Assembly (NCBI RefSeq): GCF_021729015.1
Contig: NZ_JAJQQZ010000002.1
Span: forward strand, 248,001-312,000
Direction: 5' to 3'
Length of the DNA stretch: 64,000 nt
From: Halobacterium rubrum
Lineage (GTDB): Archaea; Halobacteriota; Halobacteria; Halobacteriales; Halobacteriaceae
Below the pieces are notes generated by a model. That model was given only the letters and a program-made list of their open reading frames with translations, ran no database searches and was not told the origin of the DNA. Shown here piece by piece: positions 1 through 8,982 of the stretch. The first letter of the stretch is position 1. Each line of letters opens with the position of its first letter. Position numbers and translations under genes: made by a program.

Positions 1-444
1 CTGGAACTGGTCGGCGAACATCCGGGGCGTCGTCGTCGACGCGTCGCCGAGCGCGACGGCGAGCACCCCGAACGCCACGAACGACGTGAGGACGGTCGGC
101 AGCGTCCCCCAGCCCGCGACGACGAGTGTCTCGCCGAAGTCGCCGTCGTGGCCGACCACGGCGCGCGCGAGCAGGTGAAGGACGCCGGCGACGACGACCC
201 ACCCGATGGCGATCGCGAGCACGACACCGACGAGGTAGCCCGCGAGCGCACTCCAGACGGCGCCGCTCACGTCGCCACCGCCGCCGGCTGTCTCGAAGCG
301 GCGGACGACGAGGACGCCGAAGCCGACGAGGGCGACGACCAGCGAGAGCGCGGCGAGCGTGACGGCGGTGGCGGCAGGCCGCAGTTCGAAGCCGTTGCGT
401 TCGAAGTACTCGTGGGGGGCGACGACTGGCGTGCGGGGAGCCAT
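1..444 (-). CDS. Yip1-like membrane protein, C-terminus cut by window edge
   Basis: The reading frame starts at the ATG complementary to 442-444 and runs off the left edge, so only the first 148 residues are visible. After a short polar N-terminus ([14 protein letters not shown]) there are at least three hydrophobic segments, near residues 28-46, 64-88 and 108-130. The stretch between the second and third, with [18 protein letters not shown], resembles haloarchaeal YIP1-family membrane proteins, whose function is unknown. It is divergent from pth2. The family call rests on one short motif and is tentative; the membrane prediction is firm. Confidence 0.6.
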   Translation of the reverse strand, partial: MAPRTPVVAPHEYFERNGFELRPAATAVTLAALSLVVALVGFGVLVVRRFETAGGGGDVSGAVWSALAGYLVGVVLAIAIGWVVVAGVLHLLARAVVGHDGDFGETLVVAGWGTLPTVLTSFVAFGVLAVALGDASTTTPRMFADQFQ

Positions 445-527
445 GCGGCGTGCTGCGTCCGGCTCCGGCTTCCCGTTTTCGGCCGCGAGTAGCCAACGCT
501 ATGCCGGACCCACTCGTTGCCCCGGGC

Positions 528-866
528 ATGAAACAGGTCATCGCCGCCCGCACCGACATCGGGATGGGGAAAGGGAAACTCGCCGCGCAGGTCGCCCACG
601 CCGCCCTGAACGCCTACGAGTTCGCCGACGACCGCGCGGTCCGGCAGTGGAAAGACGAGGGCCAGACGAAGGTCGTCGTGAAGGTCGGCAGCGAGCGCGA
701 GCTCTACGAGCTCTCCGAGGAAGCCAAGCGCAAGGGGCTGCCTACCGGTCTCATCTCGGACGCCGGCCGCACCCAGCTGGAGCCGGGGACGCCGACGGCG
801 CTCGCCATCGGTCCCGCTCCCGACGCCGACGTCGACCAGATTACGGGCGACCTCTCGCTGTTCTGA
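528..866 (+). CDS. pth2: Peptidyl-tRNA hydrolase, archaeal Pth2 type
   Basis: Releases tRNA from peptidyl-tRNAs that drop off the ribosome. The N-terminus [17 protein letters not shown] and the following AAQVAHAAL helix are the Pth2 signature, and the [18 protein letters not shown] segment completes the fold. Starting at 528 gives 112 residues, the usual length of the family. An in-frame ATG at 501 would add nine residues (MPDPLVAPG) and cannot be excluded, because neither site has a clear TATA box at the leaderless distance. Its 3' end overlaps the convergent carotenoid oxygenase gene by 26 bases. Confidence 0.93.
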   Translation: MKQVIAARTDIGMGKGKLAAQVAHAALNAYEFADDRAVRQWKDEGQTKVVVKVGSERELYELSEEAKRKGLPTGLISDAGRTQLEPGTPTALAIGPAPDADVDQITGDLSLF

Positions 867-2328
867 GCGCGGCGTCCGGGTAGAACTGGCCGTGGAAGTC
901 GAACGGGAGCACGTGGGGGAGCCACGCCCTCGCACGCTCTGCGAACGTCTCGCCGTCAAGCACGAGCAGGAACGACTGCTCCCGCTCGGGGTCGAGGACC
1001 ACCGACAGCACCACGCCGTCGCCCTCGCCGCCGCCCGGGCGGGGGACGAACACGGGCTCGCCGCAGAACGTCCCCGGCTCTCGCCAGACGGCGGTCTCTC
1101 GCCGCCAGCAGTCCACGCGAGCGGGATGGTTCGGCGCAGCCTCGGCGTCTCCCGTCCGCGTCGCGTAGACGTACCGTGAGGGGCGGCCGCGCCGCCGCTC
1201 GTCGAACCGGGGCAGCGAGAGTCCGCCGGTGGCGAGCGTCTGGAACGTCGCCCGGCCCGGACTCGCGGTGTCGCCGTCCAGAGGAACCCGGTACCGCCGG
1301 AGGTCGCCAGCGAGCGTCGTCACGGAGCCCGCGCGGAGCGCCGACAGCGAGAGGTCGCCGAGGACGCTCGCGTCCTCGAACGCGACGAGGTCGACGACGA
1401 GGCTGTCGCCGCGCCGGAACGCGTTGGCGTGGTGGAACGTGAAGAACGCGGGCGCCGTCGGCGCCGCCACGACCTCGCCGGTGTCCCGGGAGACCACGAC
1501 GAATCGCGCCGGGCGGTCGGGCCGCCAGTCGAGCGCGTCGAGGAAGGAACTCGGGCCGCCCGGGCGAAGCAGCCCCCAGACGTCGACGTAGAGGGGGCAG
1601 GCCGCGACGACGACGTGCTCGGGCGTCAGCGCGAAACTGTGGACGTAGACGGCGTCCGAGAACCGGACGCGAGCGACGACCTCGCGGGCGGTCTCGCCGG
1701 CGGCGCGCTTCGTGACGACGTACGTCGGCCGCCGCCCGAAGCGCACGTGGAGATTGAACGTCGCGCCCGAGTCCGGGTCGACGACCGGGTGCGCGCAGGC
1801 GAGGTGGCCCGAGCGCTCGTCGTCGAACGCCCAGCTCCCCTGGGTCTCCAGCGTCTCCGGGTCGAAAGCGACTCGCTCGGGCGCCTCGGTCAGCGCGAGA
1901 AAGGAGTCGCCCGCCAGCGTGACGTTCACGTTCGTGTTGTCGGTCGCCTCCGGGAGCAGTGTCGCCCGGAGCCGCTCCAGCAGGGAGCCGGCCGCACCCG
2001 TGCCGAACTGGCCGGCATCCAGTCCACCGTCGTCGACAACGGCCCGGTACTCCTCGGTCCGCAGGAACCGGTTCGAGTACCGGACCGTGCCGTCGCCCGG
2101 GAACGCGAACCGCCGCAGCATCGCCAGCCCGTCGAACCAGTGCTCGAAGGAAGCGTCGTCTGTATCCGCCGGCCTCTCGTGAGACTCGGAGTCGCCCGCC
2201 TCGAACTTTCCCGGGCCGTTCCGCAGCAGCGCCCCGGACAGCCACCCCGGCAGGCTCCCCTCGACCGGGAGTTCGACGTCGTCGTGTTCGGTCTCGCAGG
2301 ACGTGAAGCCGACTCGGTAGTCCGGCAT
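841..2328 (-). CDS. Carotenoid oxygenase (RPE65/CCD family)
   Basis: Predicted Fe(II)-dependent oxygenase that cleaves a carotenoid or apocarotenoid double bond. The 495-residue length fits the family. All four iron-binding histidine regions are recognisable: [31 protein letters not shown] and the C-terminal FDFHGQFYP. The N-terminal [20 protein letters not shown] is the usual first strand of the propeller. The start is the ATG complementary to 2326-2328; the frame stays open upstream only as a GC-rich shadow of truD. Substrate and product are not visible from sequence. Retinal formation is one possibility, since a halorhodopsin gene lies near 50 kb, but haloarchaea usually make retinal with the unrelated Brp/Blh enzymes. 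Confidence 0.88.
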   Translation of the reverse strand: MPDYRVGFTSCETEHDDVELPVEGSLPGWLSGALLRNGPGKFEAGDSESHERPADTDDASFEHWFDGLAMLRRFAFPGDGTVRYSNRFLRTEEYRAVVDDGGLDAGQFGTGAAGSLLERLRATLLPEATDNTNVNVTLAGDSFLALTEAPERVAFDPETLETQGSWAFDDERSGHLACAHPVVDPDSGATFNLHVRFGRRPTYVVTKRAAGETAREVVARVRFSDAVYVHSFALTPEHVVVAACPLYVDVWGLLRPGGPSSFLDALDWRPDRPARFVVVSRDTGEVVAAPTAPAFFTFHHANAFRRGDSLVVDLVAFEDASVLGDLSLSALRAGSVTTLAGDLRRYRVPLDGDTASPGRATFQTLATGGLSLPRFDERRRGRPSRYVYATRTGDAEAAPNHPARVDCWRRETAVWREPGTFCGEPVFVPRPGGGEGDGVVLSVVLDPEREQSFLLVLDGETFAERARAWLPHVLPFDFHGQFYPDAALRTARGRP

Positions 2329-2412
2329 CCGGTCCGTCCTTCGAGCGCCGGTAGCATAGCCGTGGCGGGGAACCGCCCGGGTTAAGCCACCGGCCCACCG
2401 AGTACTCGAGGA

Positions 2413-3774
2413 ATGCGCGAGGCACACCCGGTCGAGCGAGCCGTCGAGATGGAGTACTACGCCAGCGACAGCGACGGCACGGGCGGCCGGCTCCGCGAGT
2501 CCCCCGAGGACTTCCGCGTGCGCGAGCTCGAGGCGTTCGACACCCAGCCCGTCGACGCGCCGACCGGCGACTACCCGTGGCTCGTCGTGCGCGCGACGCT
2601 GCGCCGCTGGGACACCAACGACTTCGCCCGCGAGCTCGCCAACAGCGTCGGAATGAGCCGCGAGCGCGTGACGTGGGCGGGGACGAAAGACCGCCACGCC
2701 GTCACCACCCAGCTGTTCGCCGTCCGCGACCTCGACGCCGACCAGCTGCCCGAGATCCGGGACGCCGACATCGAAGTCGTCGGGCGGGCGGGTCGCGGCC
2801 TCGAGTTCGGCGACCTCGCCGGCAACGCCTTCGAGATCGTCGTGCGGGAGCCCGACGCTCCCGAGCAGGCCGAGGCTGTCGCCGACGACCTCGCCGGATT
2901 CGCCGGCGGTGAGGTGGCCGGCTCGCGGGCTTCGCCCGCTCCCTCGTCCCGAGACGCGTCGCGTCTCGCGGTCGGCGTGCCGAACTACTTCGGTCAGCAG
3001 CGCTTCGGCAGCAAACGCCCCGTCACCCACGAGGTCGGGCTCGCCATCCTGCGGGACGACTGGGAGGGCGCCGCGATGGCGTACCTCGGCGACCCCACCG
3101 AGCACGAGCCCGAGGACTCCCGGGCTGCACGCGAGTACGTCGAGAACACCCGCGACTGGGAGGGCGCCTTAGAGGAGTTCCCGCAGCGCCTGCGCTACGA
3201 GCGCACGATGCTCCACGAGCTCGTGGACGGCGGCAGCTTCCGTGACGCCGTCGAGACGTTCCCGTCGAACCTCCAGCGGCTGTTCGTCAACGCCGCCCAG
3301 TCGTACGTCTTCAACCGGATACTCTCCGAGCGCATGGAGCGCGGGCTGCCGTTCCACGAGCCGGTCGCCGGCGACGTCGTGTGGTTCGCCGACAGTGACG
3401 CCGCCGCCGAGGTCGCCCAGCCCGACTCCTCGCGCGAACAGCGCGTCACCGAGTCCCGCGTGGACGTGATGGCCCGGCACTGCGAGCGCGGCCGCGCGTT
3501 CGTCACCGCACCCCTCGTCGGCACCGACACCGAGTTCGCCGACGGCGAGCCCGGCGACATCGCCCGCGGCGTCCTCGACGACCTCGACCTCGCGCCCGCC
3601 GACTTCGACCTCCCCGGGAACTTCGACTCCCAGGGCACCCGCCGCGCGATTCTCCTCCAGCCGGACCTCGCCATCGACCACGACCCGCTGACCTTCGAGT
3701 TCGCGCTGCCCTCCGGCAGCTACGCCACGGTCGTCCTCCGCGAGTTCCTCAAGACCAGTCCGCTGGAGCTCTGA
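2413..3774 (+). CDS. truD: tRNA pseudouridine(13) synthase TruD
   Basis: Converts U13 of tRNAs to pseudouridine. The catalytic aspartate is in [15 protein letters not shown], the hallmark of the TruD family, followed by the [10 protein letters not shown] and [12 protein letters not shown] motifs. Length is 453 residues. The gene is divergent from the carotenoid oxygenase, and the T-rich patch GGGTTAAGCC about 27 bases before the ATG suits a leaderless start. The odd feature is a low-complexity segment at about residues 168-186 ([17 protein letters not shown]), just before the conserved VPNYFGQQ. It is encoded by two adjacent DNA palindromes and looks like an in-frame insertion (see the repeat at 2925-2968). 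Confidence 0.95.
   Translation: MREAHPVERAVEMEYYASDSDGTGGRLRESPEDFRVRELEAFDTQPVDAPTGDYPWLVVRATLRRWDTNDFARELANSVGMSRERVTWAGTKDRHAVTTQLFAVRDLDADQLPEIRDADIEVVGRAGRGLEFGDLAGNAFEIVVREPDAPEQAEAVADDLAGFAGGEVAGSRASPAPSSRDASRLAVGVPNYFGQQRFGSKRPVTHEVGLAILRDDWEGAAMAYLGDPTEHEPEDSRAAREYVENTRDWEGALEEFPQRLRYERTMLHELVDGGSFRDAVETFPSNLQRLFVNAAQSYVFNRILSERMERGLPFHEPVAGDVVWFADSDAAAEVAQPDSSREQRVTESRVDVMARHCERGRAFVTAPLVGTDTEFADGEPGDIARGVLDDLDLAPADFDLPGNFDSQGTRRAILLQPDLAIDHDPLTFEFALPSGSYATVVLREFLKTSPLEL
2925..2968. repeat. Paired hairpin element inside truD
   Basis: Two inverted repeats with 3-base loops. The first is GCGGGC-TTC-GCCCGC at 2925-2939 (6-bp arms). The second is CGAGACGC-GTC-GCGTCTCG at 2950-2968 (8-bp arms). 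They are separated by 10 bases. The 44-bp block stays in frame and adds an alanine/serine/arginine-rich loop to TruD. The geometry matches the pairs at 15138-15189 and 58692-58743. Confidence 0.8.
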
Positions 3775-3894
3775 GGTCCGCCGGCCTCGTCGGAGCTTTC
3801 GAGTGTCGCCGACCACAGCGGAAGACGAACAGCGGAACCAGTTTCCTCCCGAGAAACACCGTCCTTTTGCGCGGCGAACCGCTTCTCTCGGCGT

Positions 3895-4617
3895 ATGGAG
3901 TGTTCGCGGTGTGGCACGCCCCTGGAGAAGCCGGCCGACTACTGTCTGGTGTGCCGGACCGGGAACTGCGACGCGGTGGTGGCGGACTGCAGTCGGGAGC
4001 GCGCGACGCTGACGTTCCTCGACGACGAGGACGTCGTGGGCCGGACCGACGTGACGACGGTGCCGGAGGACGGCGCGGAGACGGGCGTCGTTGAACTCCG
4101 GAACTTCGCGGGCCGAGTGGCCGACGAGATCCGCAGAAAACGCCCGGAGGACGTCTTCGTCGCGGGCGACCACGAGGTCATCCGGGCGGTGCGCGCGGAC
4201 CTCCACCACGACGTCTACCGCGTCGAGCCCGACGACCCCGTGCAGTCGGTGCTCGACCGGCGCGGCGACCGCGTGCTCGAGGTCGTCGAGAAGCCCGCGC
4301 GAGAGAAGATCGGTGGCCGGCACTCGACGCTCATCGGCGACCGCGACGGCCAGCAGGCCATCCGCACGGTCGCCGCGCACCCCAACGTGAAGAAGGTCAT
4401 CCCGGGCCCAATCGACGCCGGCGGCTCCGGCTCCCGCACCGGCGTCCGCGCGAAGGTGACGAGAGCCGACAACAACGGCAACCTCCGGCTGCTCGTGCGA
4501 GACGGCTCCAGCGTCCAGGAGAACCGCGTCGTCACGACGGCGATGAGCCGCGAGACCGGCGAGCGCGTCCGCGAAGACCTCAACGGCGCGCTCTCCGAGG
4601 AAGCCCTCCGGGAGTAG
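3895..4617 (+). CDS. Zinc-ribbon protein, probable DUF2103 family
   Basis: A 240-residue protein opening with a zinc ribbon, CSRCGTPLEKPADYCLVC, with two CxxC knuckles at about residues 3-6 and 17-20. The body contains a conserved run HSTLIGDRDGQQAIRT and a glycine-rich PGPIDAGGSGSRTGVRAK segment. I associate this arrangement with the uncharacterised archaeal DUF2103 family. The function is unknown; the metal site and basic C-terminal half suggest nucleic-acid binding, which is inference only. The ATG at 3895 follows a T-rich CCTTTTGCG about 28 bases upstream, consistent with its own leaderless promoter. Confidence 0.7.
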   Translation: MECSRCGTPLEKPADYCLVCRTGNCDAVVADCSRERATLTFLDDEDVVGRTDVTTVPEDGAETGVVELRNFAGRVADEIRRKRPEDVFVAGDHEVIRAVRADLHHDVYRVEPDDPVQSVLDRRGDRVLEVVEKPAREKIGGRHSTLIGDRDGQQAIRTVAAHPNVKKVIPGPIDAGGSGSRTGVRAKVTRADNNGNLRLLVRDGSSVQENRVVTTAMSRETGERVREDLNGALSEEALRE

Positions 4618-4630
4618 CGCTCGCAGTCCT

Positions 4631-4653
4631 GTGCCCTCCCTTCGGTCGGGCAC
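4631..4653. repeat. Intergenic hairpin, 10-3-10 geometry
   Basis: GTGCCCTCCC-TTC-GGTCGGGCAC lies 13 bases after the zinc-ribbon gene. Eight of ten arm positions pair and the loop is three bases. It may act as a terminator structure, though no T-run follows, or be a degenerate single copy of the hairpin type found in pairs elsewhere in this window. The rest of 4618-4824 shows no gene; it holds the rpl37ae promoter (TTTATGTA at 4793-4800). Confidence 0.5.
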
Positions 4654-4824
4654 ACAGCTCACGGGTCGCTACGCTCTCACGACTCGGTAGCCTCGCCGTT
4701 CGACCAGTCCGTGCTCTCCCGCCGGTCGAGCACGCGCTCCCCGCTCGTTCAGTCCGTCCCCTGGTTACACTCGGGGACGCGACTCGTAGCGTTTATGTAC
4801 GCGACGGCGGTAGACGCTGCCACT

Positions 4825-5124
4825 ATGGCTAACCAGAGCTCCACCGGGAGCGCCGGCCGGTTCGGTGCGCGCTACGGGCGCGTCTCGCGCCGCCGCGTCT
4901 CCGACATCGAGGGCACGATGAACGAGAACCACGCCTGCCCGGACTGCGGCTCCGAGTCCGTCTCCCGACAGGGGACGGGCATCTGGCAGTGCGGCAAGTG
5001 CGACTACAAGTACACGGGCGGCGCGTACCAGCCCCAGACGCCGGGTGGCAAGACGGTCACGCGCTCGATCCGCACGGCACTCGGCGAGAACGCCGACGGC
5101 AGCAGCGACGACGACAGCGAGTAA
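4825..5124 (+). CDS. rpl37ae: 50S ribosomal protein L37Ae
   Basis: Large-subunit protein with one structural zinc ion. The 99-residue product has the N-terminal basic segment [12 protein letters not shown] and a C4 zinc site formed by CPDCGSES and [15 protein letters not shown]. The acidic tail (DGSSDDDSE) is a haloarchaeal addition. ATG at 4825 is 28 bases after a clear TTTATGTA box, so the message should be leaderless. It is the first gene of a compact run with rpoP, pcc1 and probably the prefoldin gene. Confidence 0.97.
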   Translation: MANQSSTGSAGRFGARYGRVSRRRVSDIEGTMNENHACPDCGSESVSRQGTGIWQCGKCDYKYTGGAYQPQTPGGKTVTRSIRTALGENADGSSDDDSE

Positions 5125-5129
5125 CTACG

Positions 5130-5264
5130 ATGTCGTACAAGTGCTCGCGCTGCAAGCGGGACGTCGAACTCGACGAATACGGCGGCGTGCGCTGTCCGTA
5201 CTGCGGCCACCGCGTGCTCCTGAAGGAGCGCAGCCGCGACGTGAAGGAAGTCAGCGTCGAGTAG
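5130..5264 (+). CDS. rpoP: DNA-directed RNA polymerase subunit P (Rpo12)
   Basis: A 44-residue zinc-binding subunit that anchors the Rpo3/Rpo10/Rpo11 side of archaeal RNA polymerase. The four ligands are in [10 protein letters not shown] and [11 protein letters not shown], and the length is typical. The gene starts five bases after the L37Ae stop, so the two are almost certainly co-transcribed. Confidence 0.96.
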   Translation: MSYKCSRCKRDVELDEYGGVRCPYCGHRVLLKERSRDVKEVSVE

Positions 5265-5271
5265 CAGGGAC

Positions 5272-5535
5272 GTGCCGTCGCACTCGACGGAGCTCGTTTT
5301 CCGGTACGACTCGCCGGCCGTCGCGTCCGTCGTCGCAGCGAGCGTCACGGTCGAGGCGGGTGACATCGAGGGCGACCGCAGCCGGGCCGCCGTCGACCGC
5401 GACGGCGACACCGTGACGGTGACCGTGAACGCCACTGACCTGACGGCGCTGCGCGCAGGCCAGAACACGTGGCTGACGCTCGTCGAAGTGGCCGAGCGCG
5501 TCGCGGACGCCGCAGCCGGCCCGCCCAGCGAGTAG
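5272..5535 (+). CDS. pcc1: KEOPS complex subunit Pcc1
   Basis: Dimerisation subunit of the KEOPS complex, which makes t6A37 in ANN-decoding tRNAs. The 87-residue protein has the Pcc1 pattern: a first strand (ELVFRYDSP), an acidic middle strand, the NATDLTALRAGQNTWL turn, then a final helix (VEVAERVADAA). The start is GTG, seven bases after the rpoP stop. The order L37Ae-RpoP-Pcc1 is common in archaea and supports the assignment. Confidence 0.88.
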   Translation: MPSHSTELVFRYDSPAVASVVAASVTVEAGDIEGDRSRAAVDRDGDTVTVTVNATDLTALRAGQNTWLTLVEVAERVADAAAGPPSE

Positions 5536-5652
5536 CCGCGCGGTCGCAGCGTCGAAGACGCCGCTGTTGGGGTGGAGACGCCGCGACGGGCAGCGTCCAG
5601 GTGCGCGACTACAAAGCGGGGGTTTTTCCGTCGGGCGCGCCACCGAAGAGGT

Positions 5653-6027
5653 ATGCAGGGTAACCTACCGCCGGAAGCGCAGGAGAAACTCGAGAAGCTT
5701 CAGGACCTTCAGGAGAAGGCCCAGAACGTCACCGCGCAGAAGCAGCAGGCCGAACAGCAGCTCTCCGAGGCCGAGACGGCGCTCGACGCGCTCGGTGACA
5801 TCGACGAGGACACGACGATGTACCGCGAGGTCGGCGAGCTCCTCGTGGAGACCGGCTACGACGACGCCCACGACGACCTCGACGAGAAGGTCAACGACCT
5901 CGAAATTCGCGTCGAGACCCTCCAGAAGCAGGAGGACCGCGTGCAGGAGCAGTTCGAGAGCCTCCAGGAGGAGCTCCAGGACATGCTCGGCGGCGCCGGC
6001 GGCGCAATGGGCGGCCCGAGCGCGTAA
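5653..6027 (+). CDS. pfdB: Prefoldin subunit beta
   Basis: Forms, with the alpha subunit, the hexameric prefoldin chaperone that hands unfolded proteins to the thermosome. The 124 residues are nearly all coiled coil: an N-terminal helix (about 5-50), the beta-hairpin linker around [13 protein letters not shown], and a C-terminal helix (about 75-110). A glycine-rich tail follows ([12 protein letters not shown]). The ATG at 5653 is chosen because the conserved N-terminus begins there. The gene is followed after three bases by a DUF3194 gene, a frequent archaeal pairing. Confidence 0.94.
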   Translation: MQGNLPPEAQEKLEKLQDLQEKAQNVTAQKQQAEQQLSEAETALDALGDIDEDTTMYREVGELLVETGYDDAHDDLDEKVNDLEIRVETLQKQEDRVQEQFESLQEELQDMLGGAGGAMGGPSA

Positions 6028-6030
6028 CGG

Positions 6031-6273
6031 ATGCCGACCGACGAGGCGGTCGTCGAGACGGCCGCCGAGGCCGCCGAAGGCCTCGTGCTCGACCGGCTCA
6101 AGACCAGTGACGTGGACGACCTCGACATCACGGTGACGTTCGAGGACGGCGTGCTGGACGTGGACGTCTACGTCCGGGCGCCGGACGCCGACGCCGACGT
6201 GGAGCAGGCCGCCGACGACGCCGCGCTCGCCGCGCAGGCGGCCGTCGACGACCTGTTCGACGAGGACGAGTAG
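6031..6273 (+). CDS. DUF3194 family protein
   Basis: A small acidic protein of 80 residues whose ATG lies three bases after the pfdB stop, so translation is probably coupled. It has a helix, two short beta strands (DLDITVTFEDG and LDVDVYVRAPD), and a final helix rich in alanine and aspartate. This is the pattern of DUF3194, an archaeal family regularly encoded next to prefoldin beta. Function is unknown; the linkage suggests a role in folding or ribosome-related protein handling. Confidence 0.82.
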   Translation: MPTDEAVVETAAEAAEGLVLDRLKTSDVDDLDITVTFEDGVLDVDVYVRAPDADADVEQAADDAALAAQAAVDDLFDEDE

Positions 6274-6415
6274 GCGACGGGAACGCCACCGACGACGGCG
6301 ACGAGGGCAGTAGTTTCTCGCCGTTCGCTGCACTCGCCAGCCGTGTCTGTGGTCGTGGTGGCGGTTGTCGGAGCCAGTCCGGAGCCAGCGTTTGGGGTGC
6401 CGGCTGGCCGGCTCG

Positions 6416-8287
6416 CTACGTCAGGAAGAAGACGAGGACGCTGATGGTGACCGTGGCGAGAACCGCCAGCCCCGCGACGGCGCCGCCCATCGCGATGACG
6501 GCGTTGGCGTGGCTGGCCAGCGTCTCCGTGCGGTCGTTGCCGAAGACGGTGACTTCCGCGCGCTCGCTGGCCATGCCGGCCTCGACGGGTTCGAGATCGT
6601 CGACGGCTTCCTCGGTGAGGTCGAGGACGACGTCGGTGAGGTCGTCCCAGTCGATGGCGCCACCGACCTGGTTGCTGGACTCCACGGTGTTCACGATGTG
6701 GGTGTCCGTCGTCATGATCTCGCCGTGGCCGACGCCAGCAGCGGCGACGGCGTCCAGCAGTTCCTCGCGCAGCCCGGGCTCCATGTTGTTCCCGTCGACG
6801 AGCACGTACGCGGTGCGGTCGCCGCCGGTCTCGACGACGGAGACGCGGACGCCGAGGGGGCCGATGCCGTCGCTGGGGCGCCACGGCGTGCGGTCCCACG
6901 CGACGCCCATACGGAGCACGTGTTCGTCGGCGTCCTCGAGCTCGCGAGCGGCGGCGCCAGCGGCCTGAATCATCTGGAAGGACCGCTCGCTGCCCGGGTA
7001 GACGTGACCGAGGTCGTCGCCATCGAGACCGTTGTTACAGTTGTGGGCGTCCGCGAGCAACACGTCGTCCATGCCCTCCACGCGGGCTTCGGCGGCCGCG
7101 GACAGGCCGACGGCGTACTCGACGTCGTCGGCGAACCCGGGCGCGTACGTCGACACGAGCAGGGCCTTGTCGTCGAACGCCTGCCCGAGCAGTTTCGCTT
7201 CGCCCTCCTCGACGCGCACCGGCCCGGTTGCGGTCTCGGTGTACTCGATTCGGTCGTAGGCGTCGGCGGCGGCGTCGACGAGCGTGTCCACCTCGCGCTC
7301 GGTGACGAGGTTGAAGTCGTGGCCGGCGGTCGCGTGCGGCGGGAACGCCAGCCCGGTGGCGGATTCAGCGACGCGCTGCGGGAGGTTCCCGCCGCCGATC
7401 TCGCCCATCGGCCCCGGGTGGATCATCGGGAGGACGAAGCGGGCTTTCTCGGTCTCGTCGCTCGTCCGCCGGAACGACAGGACAGTCACGGGGACGACGG
7501 CCTCCTCGCCGATCTGCTCGAAGAAGTCCTCGAGCTCCCGGGTGCCCTCGGCGATGTGGCCGATGAAGCCGCCGACGAAGTCCAGCACGCTGACGCCGAG
7601 GCTGCGCTTCCACGGCCGGTCGATGACGACGACGAGGCCGTAGGCGACGCCGCCGTACAGCGCCGTCATCGCGGCGAGCAACAGGAAGTCGCGTGGCGCG
7701 AACGCGTACTGGATCTCCGGGGGTGCGTGCGAGGGCCGCGCGAGGAACGCGCCGAGCAGCGACCCGCCGACGGCCAGATAGTTCAGCGTGCCGCCGTAGA
7801 CGAACAGCAGTATCCCCGCGGTCGCGGTCTGGATGCTCGCCGGCACCGCGGACACGGGCAGCGAGTTCCGGGACACCGCCAGAATCACGAGGAACCGGAT
7901 GGCGAACACGAGCGCGAGCGCGGCGATGAGCGCGTCGAAGACGAAGTTCTGGCCGAGCCGCGGGACGAGGATGGCGACGACGCCGGCGAGCACGAGCACG
8001 ACGACAACGACGACCTCGCAGGCGACCGCGAGCAGCGACGACCGGTTGTACGTGAGCTGGCCGCCGAAGTAGCGGTCGACCGGCGTCGTGGCGAGGCCAG
8101 CGACGGCGGTCGGGACGCCGATGAAGAACACGCCCTGCCAGGCGTCCTCCATGACGTACTGGCTGTCGAAGGCCGCGATGCCCGCCAGCGCCGCGACGAC
8201 CAGCGAGAGCGCGACGCTCGTGTACCAGCGGGGCGCGCGGAAGATGTACTTCGAGAGGCTCGCCAGTTCGCCCTGGGTCTCGGTCAT
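6416..8287 (-). CDS. DUF2070 family membrane protein
   Basis: A 623-residue protein with seven or eight hydrophobic segments in residues 25-230 and a large soluble C-terminal half. The soluble part has the conserved MIHPGPMGEIGGGNLPQR and ADAHNCNNG motifs, whose His, Asp and Asn residues look like a metal or phosphate site. One or two membrane segments close the protein (about 575-620, ending LVFFLT). This is the archaeal DUF2070 family, uncharacterised. The start MTETQGELASLSKYIF is the ATG complementary to 8285-8287, nine bases after guaA ends, so the two form a likely operon. Confidence 0.87.
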   Translation of the reverse strand: MTETQGELASLSKYIFRAPRWYTSVALSLVVAALAGIAAFDSQYVMEDAWQGVFFIGVPTAVAGLATTPVDRYFGGQLTYNRSSLLAVACEVVVVVVLVLAGVVAILVPRLGQNFVFDALIAALALVFAIRFLVILAVSRNSLPVSAVPASIQTATAGILLFVYGGTLNYLAVGGSLLGAFLARPSHAPPEIQYAFAPRDFLLLAAMTALYGGVAYGLVVVIDRPWKRSLGVSVLDFVGGFIGHIAEGTRELEDFFEQIGEEAVVPVTVLSFRRTSDETEKARFVLPMIHPGPMGEIGGGNLPQRVAESATGLAFPPHATAGHDFNLVTEREVDTLVDAAADAYDRIEYTETATGPVRVEEGEAKLLGQAFDDKALLVSTYAPGFADDVEYAVGLSAAAEARVEGMDDVLLADAHNCNNGLDGDDLGHVYPGSERSFQMIQAAGAAARELEDADEHVLRMGVAWDRTPWRPSDGIGPLGVRVSVVETGGDRTAYVLVDGNNMEPGLREELLDAVAAAGVGHGEIMTTDTHIVNTVESSNQVGGAIDWDDLTDVVLDLTEEAVDDLEPVEAGMASERAEVTVFGNDRTETLASHANAVIAMGGAVAGLAVLATVTISVLVFFLT

Positions 8288-8296
8288 GGCGGAGCG

Positions 8297-8848
8297 CTAC
8301 GCGCAGACGTCGACGAAGTTCTCGAAGACCTCCTCGCCTTCCTCGGTGTGTGCGACCTCGGGGTGCCACTGGACGCCGTAGATGTCGCGGTCGGCGTCGC
8401 CCATCGCTTCGACGCCGCAGATGTCGCTCTCGGCGGTGCGCGTGAAGCCGTCGGGGACGGTGACGACTTCGTCGGCGTGGCTCGCCCACACCCGGGTCTC
8501 GGGCGCGAGCGACCCGACGACGGGGTCGTCTTCGTCGGTGATGCGGACGTCGACGTCGGCGTAGCCGCCGTAGTCGCCGGACTCGACGCTGCCGCCGAGT
8601 TCGTCCGCGACGAGCTGGAGCCCGAGACAGATACCGAGGACGGGGACGTCGAGGTCGAGGTACTCCCGGCAGTGGCCGACGTCGTCCATGTCGGGGCCGC
8701 CGGAGAGGACGAGGCCGTCCGCGTCGATGTCCTCGGGTGGGGTCGTGTTGTCCACGAGGTCCACGTCCACCCCGTCCATGTCCCGGAGCAGCCGGTGCTC
8801 CAGGTGGGTGAACTGCCCGTGGTTGTCGACGACGAGGATTCGCGTCAT
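8297..8848 (-). CDS. guaAA: GMP synthase glutaminase subunit GuaAA
   Basis: Class I glutamine amidotransferase that supplies ammonia to the separate ATP-pyrophosphatase subunit converting XMP to GMP. Visible features are the SGGPDM oxyanion region, the nucleophile cysteine in GICLGLQLVADELGG, and the catalytic His-x-Glu in GVQWHPEVAHTEEG. The length of 183 residues fits the split archaeal enzyme. The start MTRILVVDNHGQ is preferred over an upstream in-frame ATG because a GTTTTTAC box lies about 28 bases before it. The partner subunit is not in the window. Confidence 0.94.
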   Translation of the reverse strand: MTRILVVDNHGQFTHLEHRLLRDMDGVDVDLVDNTTPPEDIDADGLVLSGGPDMDDVGHCREYLDLDVPVLGICLGLQLVADELGGSVESGDYGGYADVDVRITDEDDPVVGSLAPETRVWASHADEVVTVPDGFTRTAESDICGVEAMGDADRDIYGVQWHPEVAHTEEGEEVFENFVDVCA

Positions 8849-8916
8849 TGGCGCCGGGTAGGCAACAGCGGCGTAAAAACCCACTCGTTCGCTGACAGGG
8901 CGTGCCGGCGGCGGGA

Positions 8917-8982
8917 TTTAGGTGCGTGGCCCGCGAGGAGCCGTGCATGGATTCGCGCGAGCGCCCGGGGGAGGTCGCGTGA
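8917..8982 (+). promoter_or_regulatory. Promoter and possible 11-codon leader ORF before hyuA
   Basis: A TATA-like GGGATTTAGG (core about 8915-8921) is followed, at the exact leaderless distance, by ATG at 8947. That ATG opens an 11-codon frame reading MDSRERPGEVA. Its TGA stop (8980-8982) overlaps the GTG start of hyuA (8979-8981). A purine-rich GGGGGAGGTC lies inside the mini-frame, just before that GTG. The layout fits a leader peptide coupled to hyuA translation, but an in-frame GTG at 8943 is an alternative hyuA start. Confidence 0.45.
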
